This document shows positions 26,087 through 35,776 of a stretch of 64,000 nt of DNA, piece by piece. The position numbers and the translations under genes were made by a program. The stretch comes from Rhodoblastus sp963828185. GTDB taxonomy: Bacteria > Pseudomonadota > Alphaproteobacteria > Rhizobiales > Beijerinckiaceae. The stretch spans positions 160,223 to 224,222 of the forward strand of contig CAWHDV010000012.1 in assembly GCA_963828185.1 (NCBI GenBank), written 5' to 3'. The notes beneath the pieces were generated by a model that ran no database searches, had not been told where the DNA came from, and worked only from the letters and a program-made list of their open reading frames with translations. Positions within the stretch are counted from its first letter, which is position 1. Every line of letters starts with the position of its first letter.

Positions 26087-26468
26087 CGTCCAAGCCTGAT
26101 CCGTTTCATGACCAGAACGCGCATGAAACGCTTGTACTATAACTGAATCAACGTCTTATGGCAAAATGGAGCGGGTGAAGGGAAACCGCTCCCGTCGCCA
26201 CGAAAGCCCTAATTTGCAGGCATTTCAGCGTTTCTATCAAATTCATTATAACCACTTATATAACCAATTTTTTCCCCGAAAATTTCGGTTTGAATGGGCG
26301 TGAGCCAAGCGCCGATGACCCGATTTTCGGGTTGGTCATCGACCAGTCTCACGCTTGGGCAAGGTCCGTTTGCGGCAATTCACACCATCCGAGCTCCGCC
26401 GGATTGTCGGCGGCGGCGATATTGATTAACCATTTTCAGGGAAGAAGCGCGAAGCCAGCGAGCAGTTG
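26087..26468. other. 380-base gap after fixX with a large imperfect hairpin
   Basis: No gene is seen. The segment 26298-26354 folds as nested stems: GCGTGAG pairs with CTCACGC, and inside it CGATGA-CCCGA-ttt-TCGGG-ttgg-TCATCG forms a second stem with one bulge. Bases around 26215-26290 are AT-rich. The structure could end the fix transcript or be a small RNA; no sequence family is recognised. Confidence 0.5.
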
Positions 26469-27032
26469 ATGAAAAAGCCTGCCCCAGACAGCAAGAAGGC
26501 AAAAGTGGCCCGACCTGGCCCGAAACGCGGAAAAGAGAACGAGCCGCGTCTCGATGACGAAATACTGGCCGTGCTGGTCGAAGCGCTCGCGGCGAAAGGC
26601 AAGTTCGTCTTCCCCAACGCTCCTCAAGCCGGAGCGGACGCGATTTTCGCCGACTTCCTCCAACATTGTCGCAACGACCATCTGGAGAATTGTGACGAGC
26701 TCGTCGCGGATCTGGTCACGGAGCTGGAGGAAACACGCATCGACTCCAGCGGCGGGAATCCCGACGCGCGCCAATTGCTGCGCGAAATCGATCGGCTGCT
26801 GCAGGAGGCGCTGGCGGATAATTCCTTGAGCCCGCCCGCGATGATGATGACCGGCAAAATTTTCGCCGACGCCGGCCTGCCGCCACCTGAACGTCTCAAG
26901 GATGCGCTGGGGCGCGCCTTGCTGCAAGCGCCCGCCGCTGCCGGCGAGGACGGTCTTGTGGCCAACCTAGTGGTTCAGGCCCTGCAAAGCGGCGACAATC
27001 CTTTCGATATCAGTGATTTTTTGCGATCGTGA
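26469..27032 (+). CDS. Uncharacterised protein, 187 residues
   Basis: Begins MKKPAPDSKKAKVARPGPK, a basic disordered N-terminus (~30 residues), then a helical body ('LDDEILAVLVEALAAKGKFVF', 'ADFLQHCRNDHLENCDELVADL'). No known family is recognised. The ribosome site is weak. The stop overlaps the GTG that opens the next, broken gene by an interlocked GTGA, so the two were probably an operon. Confidence 0.6.
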   Translation: MKKPAPDSKKAKVARPGPKRGKENEPRLDDEILAVLVEALAAKGKFVFPNAPQAGADAIFADFLQHCRNDHLENCDELVADLVTELEETRIDSSGGNPDARQLLREIDRLLQEALADNSLSPPAMMMTGKIFADAGLPPPERLKDALGRALLQAPAAAGEDGLVANLVVQALQSGDNPFDISDFLRS

Positions 27033-27940
27033 CCTACCTCCTGCCCAATGCGGCGCGAATCTCGTTGTTCCACGACTTGGCTGCGCATTCCATGACGAGC
27101 CAAGCGGTCGCGGGTTTCGTGCTCGATCCCGACGATGCGGTGGCGACGGCTGCGGCCGAGACGCTCGCCGAGGCCGCGAACAAGGCGCCTGTCGAAAGCG
27201 CGGCCCTCGAAAGGCTGATTCTCATACGACCGTGGCTGCAACCGGGGCGACAGCGCGCGGCGGACGACACCATCAAGGCGATGCGCCGCAACGCCCTGCC
27301 CGGACAGCTACCGGAGCCGGCGAAAACGGTGAAATGCCTGGCTTCGCTTTGCGATGGCTCGGGCGCCATGCAGCTCTTCGCGGCGCAGAAAGTCGGTACG
27401 CGCTAACGCATCGCGGCGGTCATGACCAAAGCCATCGGCGTCGCCGACGCTTTCGTTCTCGACGATCTCCCCAAACGCGAAATGGAGGGCTTGCTCGCGC
27501 GGATGAGTTCGGCCGTCCCGACGACCGAAACGGACATGGCGGGGCTGGCGCGACTGCTGCGCCTCTCCCTTGGCGACAATCGGACGTCGAAAATATCGCC
27601 GCCGTTCAAAACGGCGCAAGTGGTCGAGACGCTTGGCTTAGGGCCGGTCTACCCCGAAAGCCTGTCGCTGGCGGAACTAATCGAGGGCCTTCTCGCCGAT
27701 GAACCGCCACAGCGAAAGGACGCCGCGGCACTGGCGCAAGCACATCCGCAAGTCGCGCAGCATGAATTGGCCGACAGCTGGCTCGAGGCGGGGGAAGATG
27801 TCGGAAATCTCCTCAGAAGATTTGGCCGCAACTGGCTCTTGTCGGCCGCGACATCGCGTCCGGCCGGCCACTCGCGGAAATCCCGTTGATGGCGCGGATC
27901 GCCGGACAGACGGTGGGGGCGATCGAGGGGCGCCAATAAT
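27029..27940 (+). pseudogene. Decayed helical-repeat gene (HEAT-like)
   Basis: The frame opens at GTG 27029 with 'LLPNAARISLFHDLAAHSM' and HEAT-like helices ('FVLDPDDAVATAAAETLAEAA'), meets TAA at 27404, and goes on in the same frame through 'MTKAIGVADAFVLDDLPKRE' to about 27780. The reading then moves to a second frame ('MSEISSEDLAATG') and a third ('GRDIASGRPLAEIPLMARIA') ending at TAA near 27940. At least one stop and two frameshifts make it a pseudogene. It resembles alphaproteobacterial DUF2336-type proteins, but only loosely. Confidence 0.6.
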
Positions 27941-28589
27941 TCGAGAACCTGCTTCGCCAGAAAACAGCGTTCTTCACTGCGCCGCGGCCGAGGAACAGCG
28001 CCTAATTGCGCCGCCGCCAACGGTGAAGATCACGTCCGCGCCTTAAACCGCCGTGACCCGCCGGTTTGCAACCAGGATCAGCTCTGGCGGGAGGATCCCC
28101 AGCTGAAAAACCCGCTCCGCGCAAAGCCGCGAAATTCCTGCGCGCCGCACGCGCCGGGTACAGTCCGGTGATACACCCAGACGACACAGGCTCCAAACGC
28201 CAAGGAAGCCGTGAACGAACGATCAGCCGTTTCATTCAATCCATCTTTCGCCCCTGGGCGTCTCGGCCGGTTGTCGCATCGACATAATGCTTGCCATCCG
28301 CCGGTAAGCAGACCGCCAGCGGCGCAGGGTGAAAGGCTTTTTTTGGGTCGGGCTCGGCTCGTCGATCATCACCGAAGAGGGAGAGCCGTGAAGTTCAAGA
28401 CCGACGGGCTCTGATGGGTCGACTTTTGCTTGTCGCCGCCAAAAGCAAAGTCTGAGCTTACCATGATGTTGGCTAGCGGATTTCGCTTATGCCGACGCCG
28501 GAGCGGCTTCCGCCCTTGGCTTTGCGCCGTGGTCGGAAGCCTGTGTTGAGGCAGACAGGAACCCGTCCGCCTTATGCGCGACGACGCCG
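27941..28589. other. 650-base region without an intact gene
   Basis: Only short frames without support occur. A near-palindrome GACTTTTGC...GCAAAGTC around 28421-28453 could form a stem. No promoter, tRNA or repeat array is seen. Confidence 0.4.
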
Positions 28590-28859
28590 CTATGCAGCCT
28601 TCGCTGGCGAGGACTCCGAAGTTTCCATGGCCCGCAGATAAAGGTCGAGCAACGACTCGTGCTCATCGCGCTCATCCTTGTCCCGCTTGCGCAGGCGAAG
28701 GATTTCCTTCAGCACTTTGATATCGAATCCGTCGCCTTTGGCCTCGGCCAAAACTTCTTTCTTGCCTTCGTTCAGGGCCTTGATCTCTTCCTCGATATGC
28801 TCGATGCGCTCAATAAAAGAGCGAATGCGATCTCCCGCGATTCCCACCACGTCGGTCAT
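28590..28859 (-). CDS. GapR-like nucleoid-associated protein (DUF2312)
   Basis: 89 residues from the start at 28859, chosen because GAGGGAAAAC precedes it and the family begins at this point (MTDVVGIAGDRIRSFIERIE). 'EIKALNEGKKEVLAEAKGDG' and 'FDIKVLKEILRLRKRDKDER' are the conserved coiled coil and DNA-contact blocks. GapR proteins clamp overtwisted DNA. An IS630-type element sits 39 bases upstream of the start, so the original promoter has been displaced and extra upstream codons come from IS sequence. It may be a plasmid- or phage-borne GapR copy. Confidence 0.85.
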   Translation of the reverse strand: MTDVVGIAGDRIRSFIERIEHIEEEIKALNEGKKEVLAEAKGDGFDIKVLKEILRLRKRDKDERDEHESLLDLYLRAMETSESSPAKAA

Positions 28860-28991
28860 GTTTTCCCTCATCATGGATGAGAGGGCACGGTATGGCGCTA
28901 GAGCGGGTTCGCCGTTTTCCGAGTCAAAGAGGGATTCCCAATCGGCTTTAAGAATGCGATTCTTCCTTCGTGATTGCGAGGGAGGCATCCC

Positions 28992-29354
28992 ATGGCCCGG
29001 TCTTACAGCCAGGATTTGCGTGATCGCGTTATCGCCGCCGCGTTGTCTGGCAAGTCAGTTCGGGGTTCCGCCGCTCATTTTGGGATCGGCGTTGCGACCG
29101 CCATCGTCTGGGTTCGTCGCGCTCGTGAAACGGGCGGGCGCGCAGCTCTCAAACGCGGGCAACCGCCGCACAGCAAGTTGGACCCGCATCGCGAGTTTCT
29201 GATCAGGTTGATCGAAGCGACGCCCGACATGACCATCAGCGAACTTCTGGAGCGCCTGACGGCGGAACGGGGCGTGACAGTGGCCCGCTCGACATTATGG
29301 ACTTTCCTCGACCGCTGCGGACTGACGTTTAAAAAAAACCGCGCACGCATCTGA
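28992..29354 (+). CDS. IS630 transposase, N-terminal frame (DNA-binding)
   Basis: 120 residues, MARSYSQDLRDRVIAAALSG, a helix-turn-helix of the IS630 type ('GSAAHFGIGVATAIVWVRRA') followed by a winged second helix-turn-helix ('LLERLTAERGVTVARSTLW'). It stops just after an A8 run (29331-29338). In IS630 relatives the two frames are joined by a shift at such a run. Confidence 0.9.
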   Translation: MARSYSQDLRDRVIAAALSGKSVRGSAAHFGIGVATAIVWVRRARETGGRAALKRGQPPHSKLDPHREFLIRLIEATPDMTISELLERLTAERGVTVARSTLWTFLDRCGLTFKKNRARI

Positions 29355-29373
29355 GCAGAGCCGTCCCGACGTT

Positions 29374-29937
29374 TTGAAACGGCGCGAAGATTGGTTCGAC
29401 GGGCAGCTGGACTTCGATCCGCAGCGCCTTGTGTTCATTGATGAAACATGGGCATCGACCAATATGGCGCGCAAGTGCGGACGCGCACCAAAAGGCGAGC
29501 GGCTACGCGCCAGCATCCCGCACGGTCACTGGAAAACGACGACGTTCATTGGCGCTCTGCGATTGACGGGAATGACCGCGCCGATGGTGCTCGACGGACC
29601 CATCAACGGCGTCTGGTTCCAGGCCTATGTCGATCAGGTGCTGGTCCCAACGCTCTCGCCCGGCGACATCGTGATCATGGACAATCTCGGCAGCCACAAG
29701 CGCCCCGGCATTCGCGCCGCCATCGAAGCGGCTGGCGCACAGTTGTTCTATCTGCCGCCCTACAGTCCCGACTTCAATCCGATCGAGAACGCATTCTCAA
29801 AGCTCAAGGCGCTCCTACGAAAGGCCGCAGAACGAACGGTTGAAGGCTTGTGGGCGACATTCGCCGCGCTCCTGCCGGCCTTCACGCCGCAAGAATGCGC
29901 TAATTTCTTTGCTGCCGCGGGATACGACCCGGATTAA
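29374..29937 (+). CDS. IS630 transposase, catalytic frame (DDE)
   Basis: The catalytic Asp, Asp and Glu are in 'LVFIDETWAS', 'IVIMDNLGSHK' and 'YSPDFNPIENAFSKLK'. The coding sense continues upstream in this frame to the A8 run ('KKTAHASEQSRPDVLKRRED'), so the real product is probably a fusion made by +1 (or -2) slippage there rather than a protein started at 29374. Apparently intact. Confidence 0.88.
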   Translation: MKRREDWFDGQLDFDPQRLVFIDETWASTNMARKCGRAPKGERLRASIPHGHWKTTTFIGALRLTGMTAPMVLDGPINGVWFQAYVDQVLVPTLSPGDIVIMDNLGSHKRPGIRAAIEAAGAQLFYLPPYSPDFNPIENAFSKLKALLRKAAERTVEGLWATFAALLPAFTPQECANFFAAAGYDPD

Positions 29938-29966
29938 ATCGAATCCGCTCTAGGGTTACCGAGAGG

Positions 29967-30745
29967 TTAATGAACATTGGCGGCACGGAGGGTCGACGGC
30001 GCTGCGACAGCGAAAACCTCGTCGTCGTTATGTACCATGAACCTGCCCGCGAACTGGGCGTCTCGGAAAATGAGATTACCGACGCTCGTCAAGACATGGC
30101 GGTCATAAGCGCGGACGAAACCGTCGCCGCATCGCTTTGAATGGGCGACATTTATCAGCAGCAGCGAAATCCGCGCTCCGGACCGGAGCGACGTTCGCCA
30201 CGCTCTGACCAGCGCATCGTCGAAGATCCGCCGCTTCGTCATGGACGCAAAGTGCGTGGCAGGCGGCGCCTTGTCAGCCCCGGATGACGAGCCCGCGTAT
30301 ATGGCGAGCTTGCTGACGTCGTGGATCCTTACCTTGTCGCGCTCAACCCGGACGCCATGTTCGCGCAGCTTGACAAGCGAAGCGGGTTTCGTGCCAACTT
30401 GATTGGCGATGAGGGCCTTGCCATAGGGGAGCGCAATCGTCGCCGCTCCACTCGTTGTCTTAATCTGCCGGAGAAGGAAATCGGCGATCCGTTGCGGCGC
30501 TGATTTTGTCCTGAGCTCCTCGATTTCGCCCATCAGCCATTGGATGTCGGACGAAGACGCTGCGAGCAGATCGAACGCAAGCGATGGCTGCTGCAATATA
30601 GCCTTTCGCATGGCGGCGCCATCGAGGCGCAGGACGCGCGCCGACGAAACGGCTTCCGCGGTTACGCAAAAGCTGCCGCCAACGAACATCGCTGGCTCGA
30701 AATAGGTTTCGGCGAGGAGACAGGGCTGGCCCGCGCCGGCCAGGG
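29967..30745 (-). pseudogene. Relic of a Crp/Fnr regulator joined to a degenerate GGDEF domain
   Basis: On the minus strand, 'TYFEPAMFVGGSFCVTAEAV' and 'SARVLRLDGAAMRKAILQQP' are the end of a cyclic-nucleotide-type sensor domain, and 'KSAPQRIADFLLRQIK' to 'LPYGKALIANQVGTKPASL' is the Crp helix-turn-helix, but about five residues are missing before 'VKLREHGVRVERDKVRIHDV'. The same frame runs into 'RRIFDDALVRAWRTSLRSGARISLLLINV', a GGDEF-domain start, whose active loop is ruined ('VHNDDEVFAV'). The N-terminus breaks into another frame near 30690-30745. No function is expected. Confidence 0.65.
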
Positions 30746-30972
30746 CGGCAAAGGGTCAAACCCTTCCGGCAATTGGTAGCCGGTTTCCGCCACCGACGCG
30801 TCAAACACGCAATTGGCGAAACGCGTGTCCAGCATGATCGAATAATGGCCCGCGGCCTCACGCTCTTGCGCCAATTCGGCCAGGCGATCCAAAGCCCTGG
30901 CGCCAAGCCGCTGACGATGGTGCGGTTTCCTTGTGGGGTTTCGGTGGGCGGGACCCCTGAAAGGCTAAAACA

Positions 30973-31705
30973 ATGAAGCATATCAAAGACGAACTGGATA
31001 ACTCCAAGCCGCGCTCGCCGCGCAAATCGCGGCATTATACATTCGATTGGCCAAAGATCGGGCCCGTCGATCTGCAGACCGGCCCGACCAACATCTTCCT
31101 GACCGAAGAATACAGAGATGTCGCGCGTCCGTCCGATCAAGCGCGCCGCATTTATTTCGGCGCCACGACCGGACTTTGCGCGCGTTCTCGCCATTCCGCT
31201 CGGCATGCCGATCTACAAGGCCTCGACCTGCGCTCCGGACGGCCTGGAAGCGCGCATGCGGCAGCTCAACGCCGATGCGTATGCTGCTGTGGCGAGAGAG
31301 GGGGACGGCTGGCGCAAGGATCCCGGCTTCAACCGCTGGTTTCCGAGTCAGATTGTCCCGACGCAGCGGCTGTCCGTCGGCAGCCCGGTCGCGGTCGAGC
31401 CGCGCGGCCTGATCGTCAGCCTGCCCAAAGGGATGGAACCCGAGGAATTCGACGCGCTGTTTGACGCGCAGACCCGCTTCGGCGCGATCGACGCCTGGGC
31501 CATGACGCCCGAAGGCGGCGCTCATTGCGCGGCCGTCGGCGTCGCGCGCGACACGCTGCTGCGCAACACCGAATATCCGGCGTGGAAGCGCATGCCGGCG
31601 ATGGAGCTGGTCGGATTCTCGATTTTTTCCGGGGCCGACCGCGCGATCACGATCGCCGAGACGATCATCGCCAACCACTACGGCTTGACGCGCGCGCCGA
31701 TCTGA
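30973..31705 (+). pseudogene. Uncharacterised protein, frameshifted
   Basis: Frame 1 starts MKHIKDELDNSKPRSPRKSR and reaches 'QARRIYFGATT'; frame 2 continues 'DFARVLAIPLGMPIYKASTC' to 'IIANHYGLTRAPI' at 31705. Deleting one G at 31169-31170 gives a single ~243-residue protein. No family is recognised. The downstream part reads well as coding ('LSVGSPVAVEPRGLIVSLPK'). It may begin an operon with the next two genes. Confidence 0.6.
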
Positions 31706-31874
31706 TCGCCCGCCCCGTCAACAATATTCGAACCTCGCAAACACCTTGATGCGCCGCTCGATCGGCGCGCGCGATTGCGCGCGCGCCCACCGTCAAAACC
31801 TCCCGACAATCACAAACCTGCCGAGCGCGGCTTCAATTCCGCGCGCCTATCGCTTGCAGAAACAGGAGAAAACA

Positions 31875-32339
31875 TTGGACATTACAAATCCGCCCATTGG
31901 CGTAAAAATCGCCCGCGTCGCCGTCTTGCAGACCGGAGGACGCCCGGACCTCACGCCATCCATCGCGCGGGTCTATGAGGAGATCGCCGGCGCGCCCGCC
32001 ACGACGACCATGGATCTGCTGACGACCCCCGTCACCCTCGGCACGCACGCCGCCGTCGCCGAAGTCCGACGCGACCTTTACAGCGCCCAGTGTCGCCTCG
32101 GCATCGAACGAACCATTACCGATACGCTCGCACTCCTCGCCGGCCGCCGCGCCAGCAGCGATTTCGAGCTTGGCCAAAAGGTCATGACGGCCGACCTCGT
32201 CATTGACCAGGGCGCCACCTTGCATTGGGCGTTGCAGGCCTCGATCCGCGCCGATGCGCGCGTCCTTTTCCCGAAATCCGACCGCGCCGAAATCGAGGAA
32301 TGGATCAGCGCGCAGCGCGAACGGGCGTCGCCAAACTGA
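31875..32339 (+). CDS. Uncharacterised protein, 154 residues
   Basis: Starts at TTG 31875 behind AGGAG with 5-6 base spacing (MDITNPPIGVKIARVAVLQT); an ATG at 31746 in the same frame has no ribosome site. 'EVRRDLYSAQCRLGIERTIT' and 'MTADLVIDQGATLHWALQAS' suggest a soluble helical protein. No family is recognised. It lies between two frameshifted genes in the same direction. Confidence 0.6.
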   Translation: MDITNPPIGVKIARVAVLQTGGRPDLTPSIARVYEEIAGAPATTTMDLLTTPVTLGTHAAVAEVRRDLYSAQCRLGIERTITDTLALLAGRRASSDFELGQKVMTADLVIDQGATLHWALQASIRADARVLFPKSDRAEIEEWISAQRERASPN

Positions 32340-32460
32340 ACAGCCGCTCGTCCGCGCCGAGCCAAATCTGGCCAAGCCAAACCAGCCCCGATCGCCGATC
32401 CTTCACCTCAACACCAGCCGGCGCATCGCGTCGGCTTTTTCATATTTGGAGACCCAACTC

Positions 32461-33187
32461 ATGCCGCGACCCGTCCTTGTGTTCGATATCGAATCCATCC
32501 CTGACCATACCGCCATTGCCCGGGCCAACAGCCTGCCGGAGGGCGACGTCGACGCCGCAAAAGCCTTGATTGGCGACGAATTTCCGCCGCCGCCATACCA
32601 CCGCATCGTCTGCATCTCGGCGATTCGCGCCAGCTACGAGGACCATACCTGGCAGATGATGGAAACCGCGACGTTCCATGCCGGCGACAGGTCCGAAAAG
32701 CAAATCCTCGAGAAGTTCTTCGAGCTGATCGACTTCACTGCGCCGCTACTCGTGAGCTACAGCGGCGCAAGTTTTGATCTGCCGGTCATCGCTCATCGCG
32801 CGATGCAGCACAGACTTGCCGGCCGACATTTGACGCGTATTGGTCAGTATTTTCACAGATACAGCGATCTTTCACTGGGACCTGTGCGCTCAAATGGCGC
32901 ATTACAACGGCCGCAACAGCGTAAAGCTTGACCAGCTTTGCCGCGTCCTCGGCGTCTCGGGCAAAGTCGAGGGGATGGAAGGGGCAAAAGTCGCGGATCT
33001 CGCGGCGGCGGTCGATTTCGCTGCGATCGGCCGGTACTGCCTCGGCGACGTCGCCGCTACCTTGAGGCTCTTCTTGCTGCGCGAGCGGTTCCACAATCGC
33101 CTGAGCGAGGCCGGTCTTGAGGCGAGTCTCGACAATTTGGAGCTGGTCTTCCGCGCCGGCGGTTTGCCGGCTTCGCCAACAGCTTGA
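32461..33187 (+). pseudogene. PolB-like 3'-5' exonuclease, frameshifted
   Basis: MPRPVLVFDIESIPDHTAIA carries the D-x-E exonuclease I motif, and 'LLVSYSGASFDLPVIAHRAM' carries exonuclease II. After 'FHRYSD' the frame shifts to 'HWDLCAQMAHYNGRNSVKL' and ends with 'AIGRYCLGDVAATLRLFLL' (motif III with the last Asp) at 33187. Removing one T at 32870-32872 rejoins it as RYSDLHWDLCAQM, ~241 residues. This matches the predicted DnaQ-superfamily exonucleases related to the PolB proofreading domain. Confidence 0.75.
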
Positions 33188-33284
33188 TCACAAACAGAGC
33201 CCGGCGCGCCGGCAAGGGGCGTCGAGGGCTTGTGCAGCTTAGCCCGCATTCGCCGGATAATCGCGCATATTTTTGGAGCCAGTC

Positions 33285-33704
33285 ATGACGCGCATTCCCG
33301 TGTTCGAGCATATCGAAATTCCGTTGTCCGCCAGCGAAGTGGCAACTTTCACCGCCCTGGCGCGCGAGGACGTGTCGATCAGCGAGCTCGCCGACGAAAT
33401 CCGATGCCTTCTCGTTGTCGGCCTGAGGGCGGTCAGACATGAGGCACGAACGAGCCCGGATTGCGTCCATCGCGCGACAACATGTGCAATCTCGGCGTCG
33501 ATTTGGACGCCACCGGCAGCCTTGGGCGGATTGGGGACGCCCGAAAAAGTTGCCTGCAAAGGTGGGCGGAGTGCGGTCGTAAACCGGAAATCCGGTCAGG
33601 AAGGCCGAGCGGCTGAACGCGCGGCAACGGTTCGGCGCCCAGGAGCCGATGCTCGGCGATCCCGGAGGGTGCGACGACCCCAAGGGGCGGTTTGCTTGGC
33701 TTAA
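33285..33704 (+). CDS. Possible small unknown protein
   Basis: MTRIPVFEHIEIPLSASEVA to about residue 45 reads as plausible protein; after that the sequence becomes Arg/Ala-rich and shadow-like, so the real end may have been lost to a shift. Not recognised. The 3' end overlaps the opposite-strand membrane gene. Confidence 0.3.
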   Translation: MTRIPVFEHIEIPLSASEVATFTALAREDVSISELADEIRCLLVVGLRAVRHEARTSPDCVHRATTCAISASIWTPPAALGGLGTPEKVACKGGRSAVVNRKSGQEGRAAERAATVRRPGADARRSRRVRRPQGAVCLA

Positions 33705-34069
33705 GGCGTCGTATTTTTCTCGTTTCGCAGGGATGCCAAAGTCCAGAATGCAGCCGCCGCGTCGATCGCTCCGAACAAGATAAGGATAGGAGGCGCGAGG
33801 CCGCAGAGCACAAAGACTACAAAAAATACAATCACGGATAACCTGCCATGGGCCGTCCATCGAAAGAATTCCCGCATTTCCGCGCCCGCCGCGCGGAAAT
33901 AATAATAGGCGATAATCAAAAGAAGCATTCCAGCGACGCGCAGCCAAACATCATGCGTTGGCGATATTTGAAAAATCGCGAGGAACGGATTGGGAAAAAT
34001 CACGAGCGCTGCGCCAAGACAAACTAGGTAAACCGAGAATACACGAAGCGAGAATGCCGCCCTGCTCAT
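33701..34069 (-). CDS. Small four-helix membrane protein
   Basis: 122 residues with four hydrophobic segments: 'VFSVYLVCLGAALVIFP' (~8-26), 'VAGMLLLIIAYYYFRAA' (~45-61), 'LSVIVFFVVFVLCGLAPP' (~77-94) and 'LILFGAIDAAAAFWTLA' (~96-112). It has the look of the small DUF4345-like/uncharacterised inner-membrane proteins common in Hyphomicrobiales. Neighbours give no hint of function. Confidence 0.65.
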   Translation of the reverse strand: MSRAAFSLRVFSVYLVCLGAALVIFPNPFLAIFQISPTHDVWLRVAGMLLLIIAYYYFRAAGAEMREFFRWTAHGRLSVIVFFVVFVLCGLAPPILILFGAIDAAAAFWTLASLRNEKNTTP

Positions 34070-34542
34070 GCCTGCCCCCTACGGTTCACGATGATCGTCG
34101 CCGGCATCCTCCGGATGGGAGCAGCCAAGCCGAGAAATCTGACGCAGTTTTGATTTTTTGACAAGACGGATACGAGGCTGCGGCCTTTGCCGGCGAACTG
34201 TGAATAACGACCTCGAAGCGTCGCCGGGATGGCCACACCCTGATGAGCGGACGATTTAAAAAAAGGCTGGCCGTCTCTTTCGTGTCGACATCGTCCGGTG
34301 GTCACCAAAGCGCAGGCCACGCTAAACCGTGAGGATCAAGCCCGACGGTCCCTCGTGGGCGGGAAGCGGGAGTAGGTTGAACGGCAGGTTTCGGGCGCAA
34401 ACTGGACAAGCCGGCATCACTGCGGCTAACCGACTTTCGATTCGCGCGCCTCGTTGGCTTGTCGATCTCCTTCCGGAATTGCAACGGGACGGCGATGCCT
34501 GCTCCGCCCCAGGATTTCGGTATTTTCTCCACGGTGGAGCGA
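34070..34542. other. 470-base region without a supported gene
   Basis: Only low-complexity shadow frames are present. A long minus-strand frame across 34322-35218 is a shadow of the next gene. No structure stands out. Confidence 0.4.
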
Positions 34543-35557
34543 TTACAACCGGCCGGCGGATCCGGCTTTCGCGCGAGTGGCGTGGCGAATTTTGGCGGCG
34601 TCCCTGTCGCGGTCGCACAGCGGGAAGTCGTCGGTCTGGGGTGGAGGACACATACCCAGGCTGTTCAATCTCTCCAGGAAACTTCCGCCGGAGGTTTTCG
34701 GTGGGCCGTCGAGGACGCGCAGGTTGAAGGACTCGCCCGCGAGGGAGGAGCGGGTGTGCTCCATCATGGCGACGCGCATCAGGCTCACAGGATCGTAGAC
34801 CGTCTTGATCGAAGCGACGAGGTTGCGCAACAGGGCCGCGTCGGCGGGAACAAAGGCGACGAAGAGCTTGCTGCGGTCGGCGTCGATCGGAACCAGCCGC
34901 TCGATATAGCGGCCAGGGCTCTTGCCCTGGACGACCACGTCGATGGAAATGTCGCCCCTGTCGTCGAACCGGCCCGTCGCGCCGAGCCGCCGGAGAAACC
35001 AGGGCAGCCCGACCTGGCGCAATTCGCGTCGAATTTCTTCGGCGGGCCGGCCGAAACGAAGGACTGCGAAGGACGACTCCGTGGGCGCTTCCGTCGCCTG
35101 GACCTGAGGCTGAGACGGAACCTGCGGCGGAGCCGCCAGCATCGATCCCAACGCGTGATCCGCCAGCGCCACTTTGGCCTGCGCCTGCAGAGCTGGAACC
35201 GAATGCATCTTCAGCCACAACAGCTGTTCGAGGGTCATCTCCGGATGCTTCGCCTGCTCCAGCTTCGCCTGCTCAAGCATGGCCGCCATCATTTTCGCCT
35301 GCTCGACTTCTGGCGTTTGCGCCATTGATCTGCGCCTGCACGAGCTGCGGGTCCATTCCGTACTGTAGCGCCTGCGCTTGCGCTTGCGGCCCCGGCTGCA
35401 AGACCTGGGCGCCCCGCGGCGCGTCGGGAACTGCCGGGAGCCGGGCGCCGAGATTCGCCGGGAGCAGGGAATAGAGCGAAATGCCGGCGAGGGCCGCCAT
35501 GTAGAGAAGGAAGCGCGCCCAGCTGAACGGCTTTCGCGGGGAGGAGGCGGCGATCAT
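34543..35557 (-). pseudogene. Membrane-anchored unknown protein, two overlapping frames
   Basis: The first frame (35557 down to 35273) begins with one membrane segment ('FLLYMAALAGISLYSLLPAN') and a Gln/Pro-rich stretch to 'QLVQAQI'. The second (35325 to 34543, 260 codons) begins MAQTPEVEQAKMMAAMLEQA and contains a folded domain ('ISIDVVVQGKSPGRYIERLV'). Dropping one base at 35325-35326 joins them as QLVQAQIMAQTPEVEQ, giving ~330 residues. Alternatively they are two genes with a 53-base overlap. It ends the LemA/M48 operon; family not recognised. Confidence 0.55.
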
Positions 35558-35776
35558 CGGCGGTCCCTTGGATCGTGGATGCTGAACTTTTCACCCCTGG
35601 CCACGCGCTCGCGCAGCCCCCAGCACTTGCCGGCGATCAGGCTTTCGCCCGGTCCCCCCCAGGTCTTGCCGGCGTGAACGTGCCGCATGTTGTACAAACG
35701 TTGTTCGAGCATGGCGGAAATCGCCTCGGAAAAAGCCGGCCGCAACGGCGGGGCCAGGACCGGAAAAGGATTTCAT
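35554..35776 (-). pseudogene. Small protein of the LemA/M48 operon, probably frameshifted
   Basis: ATG 35776 overlaps the M48 stop (ATGA) and starts MKSFSGPGPAV. A neighbouring frame carries 'RPAFSEAISAMLEQRLYNMR' and 'HVHAGKTWGGPGESLIAGKC' to a stop that overlaps the next start (ATGA at 35554-35557). Start and stop overlaps both fit one ~73-residue gene if one base is removed between about 35745 and 35760. Not recognised. Confidence 0.5.

Larger units (their letters stand above)
28899..29952 (+). mobile_element. IS630-family insertion sequence
   Basis: Ends carry inverted repeats CTAGAGCGGGTTCG (28898-28911) and CGAATCCGCTCTAG (29940-29953), which include TA on both sides, as expected for the TA target duplication of this family. 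The length is about 1.05 kb. Two frames inside encode the helix-turn-helix and DDE parts of the transposase. It is inserted just upstream of the gapR-like gene. Confidence 0.9.
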
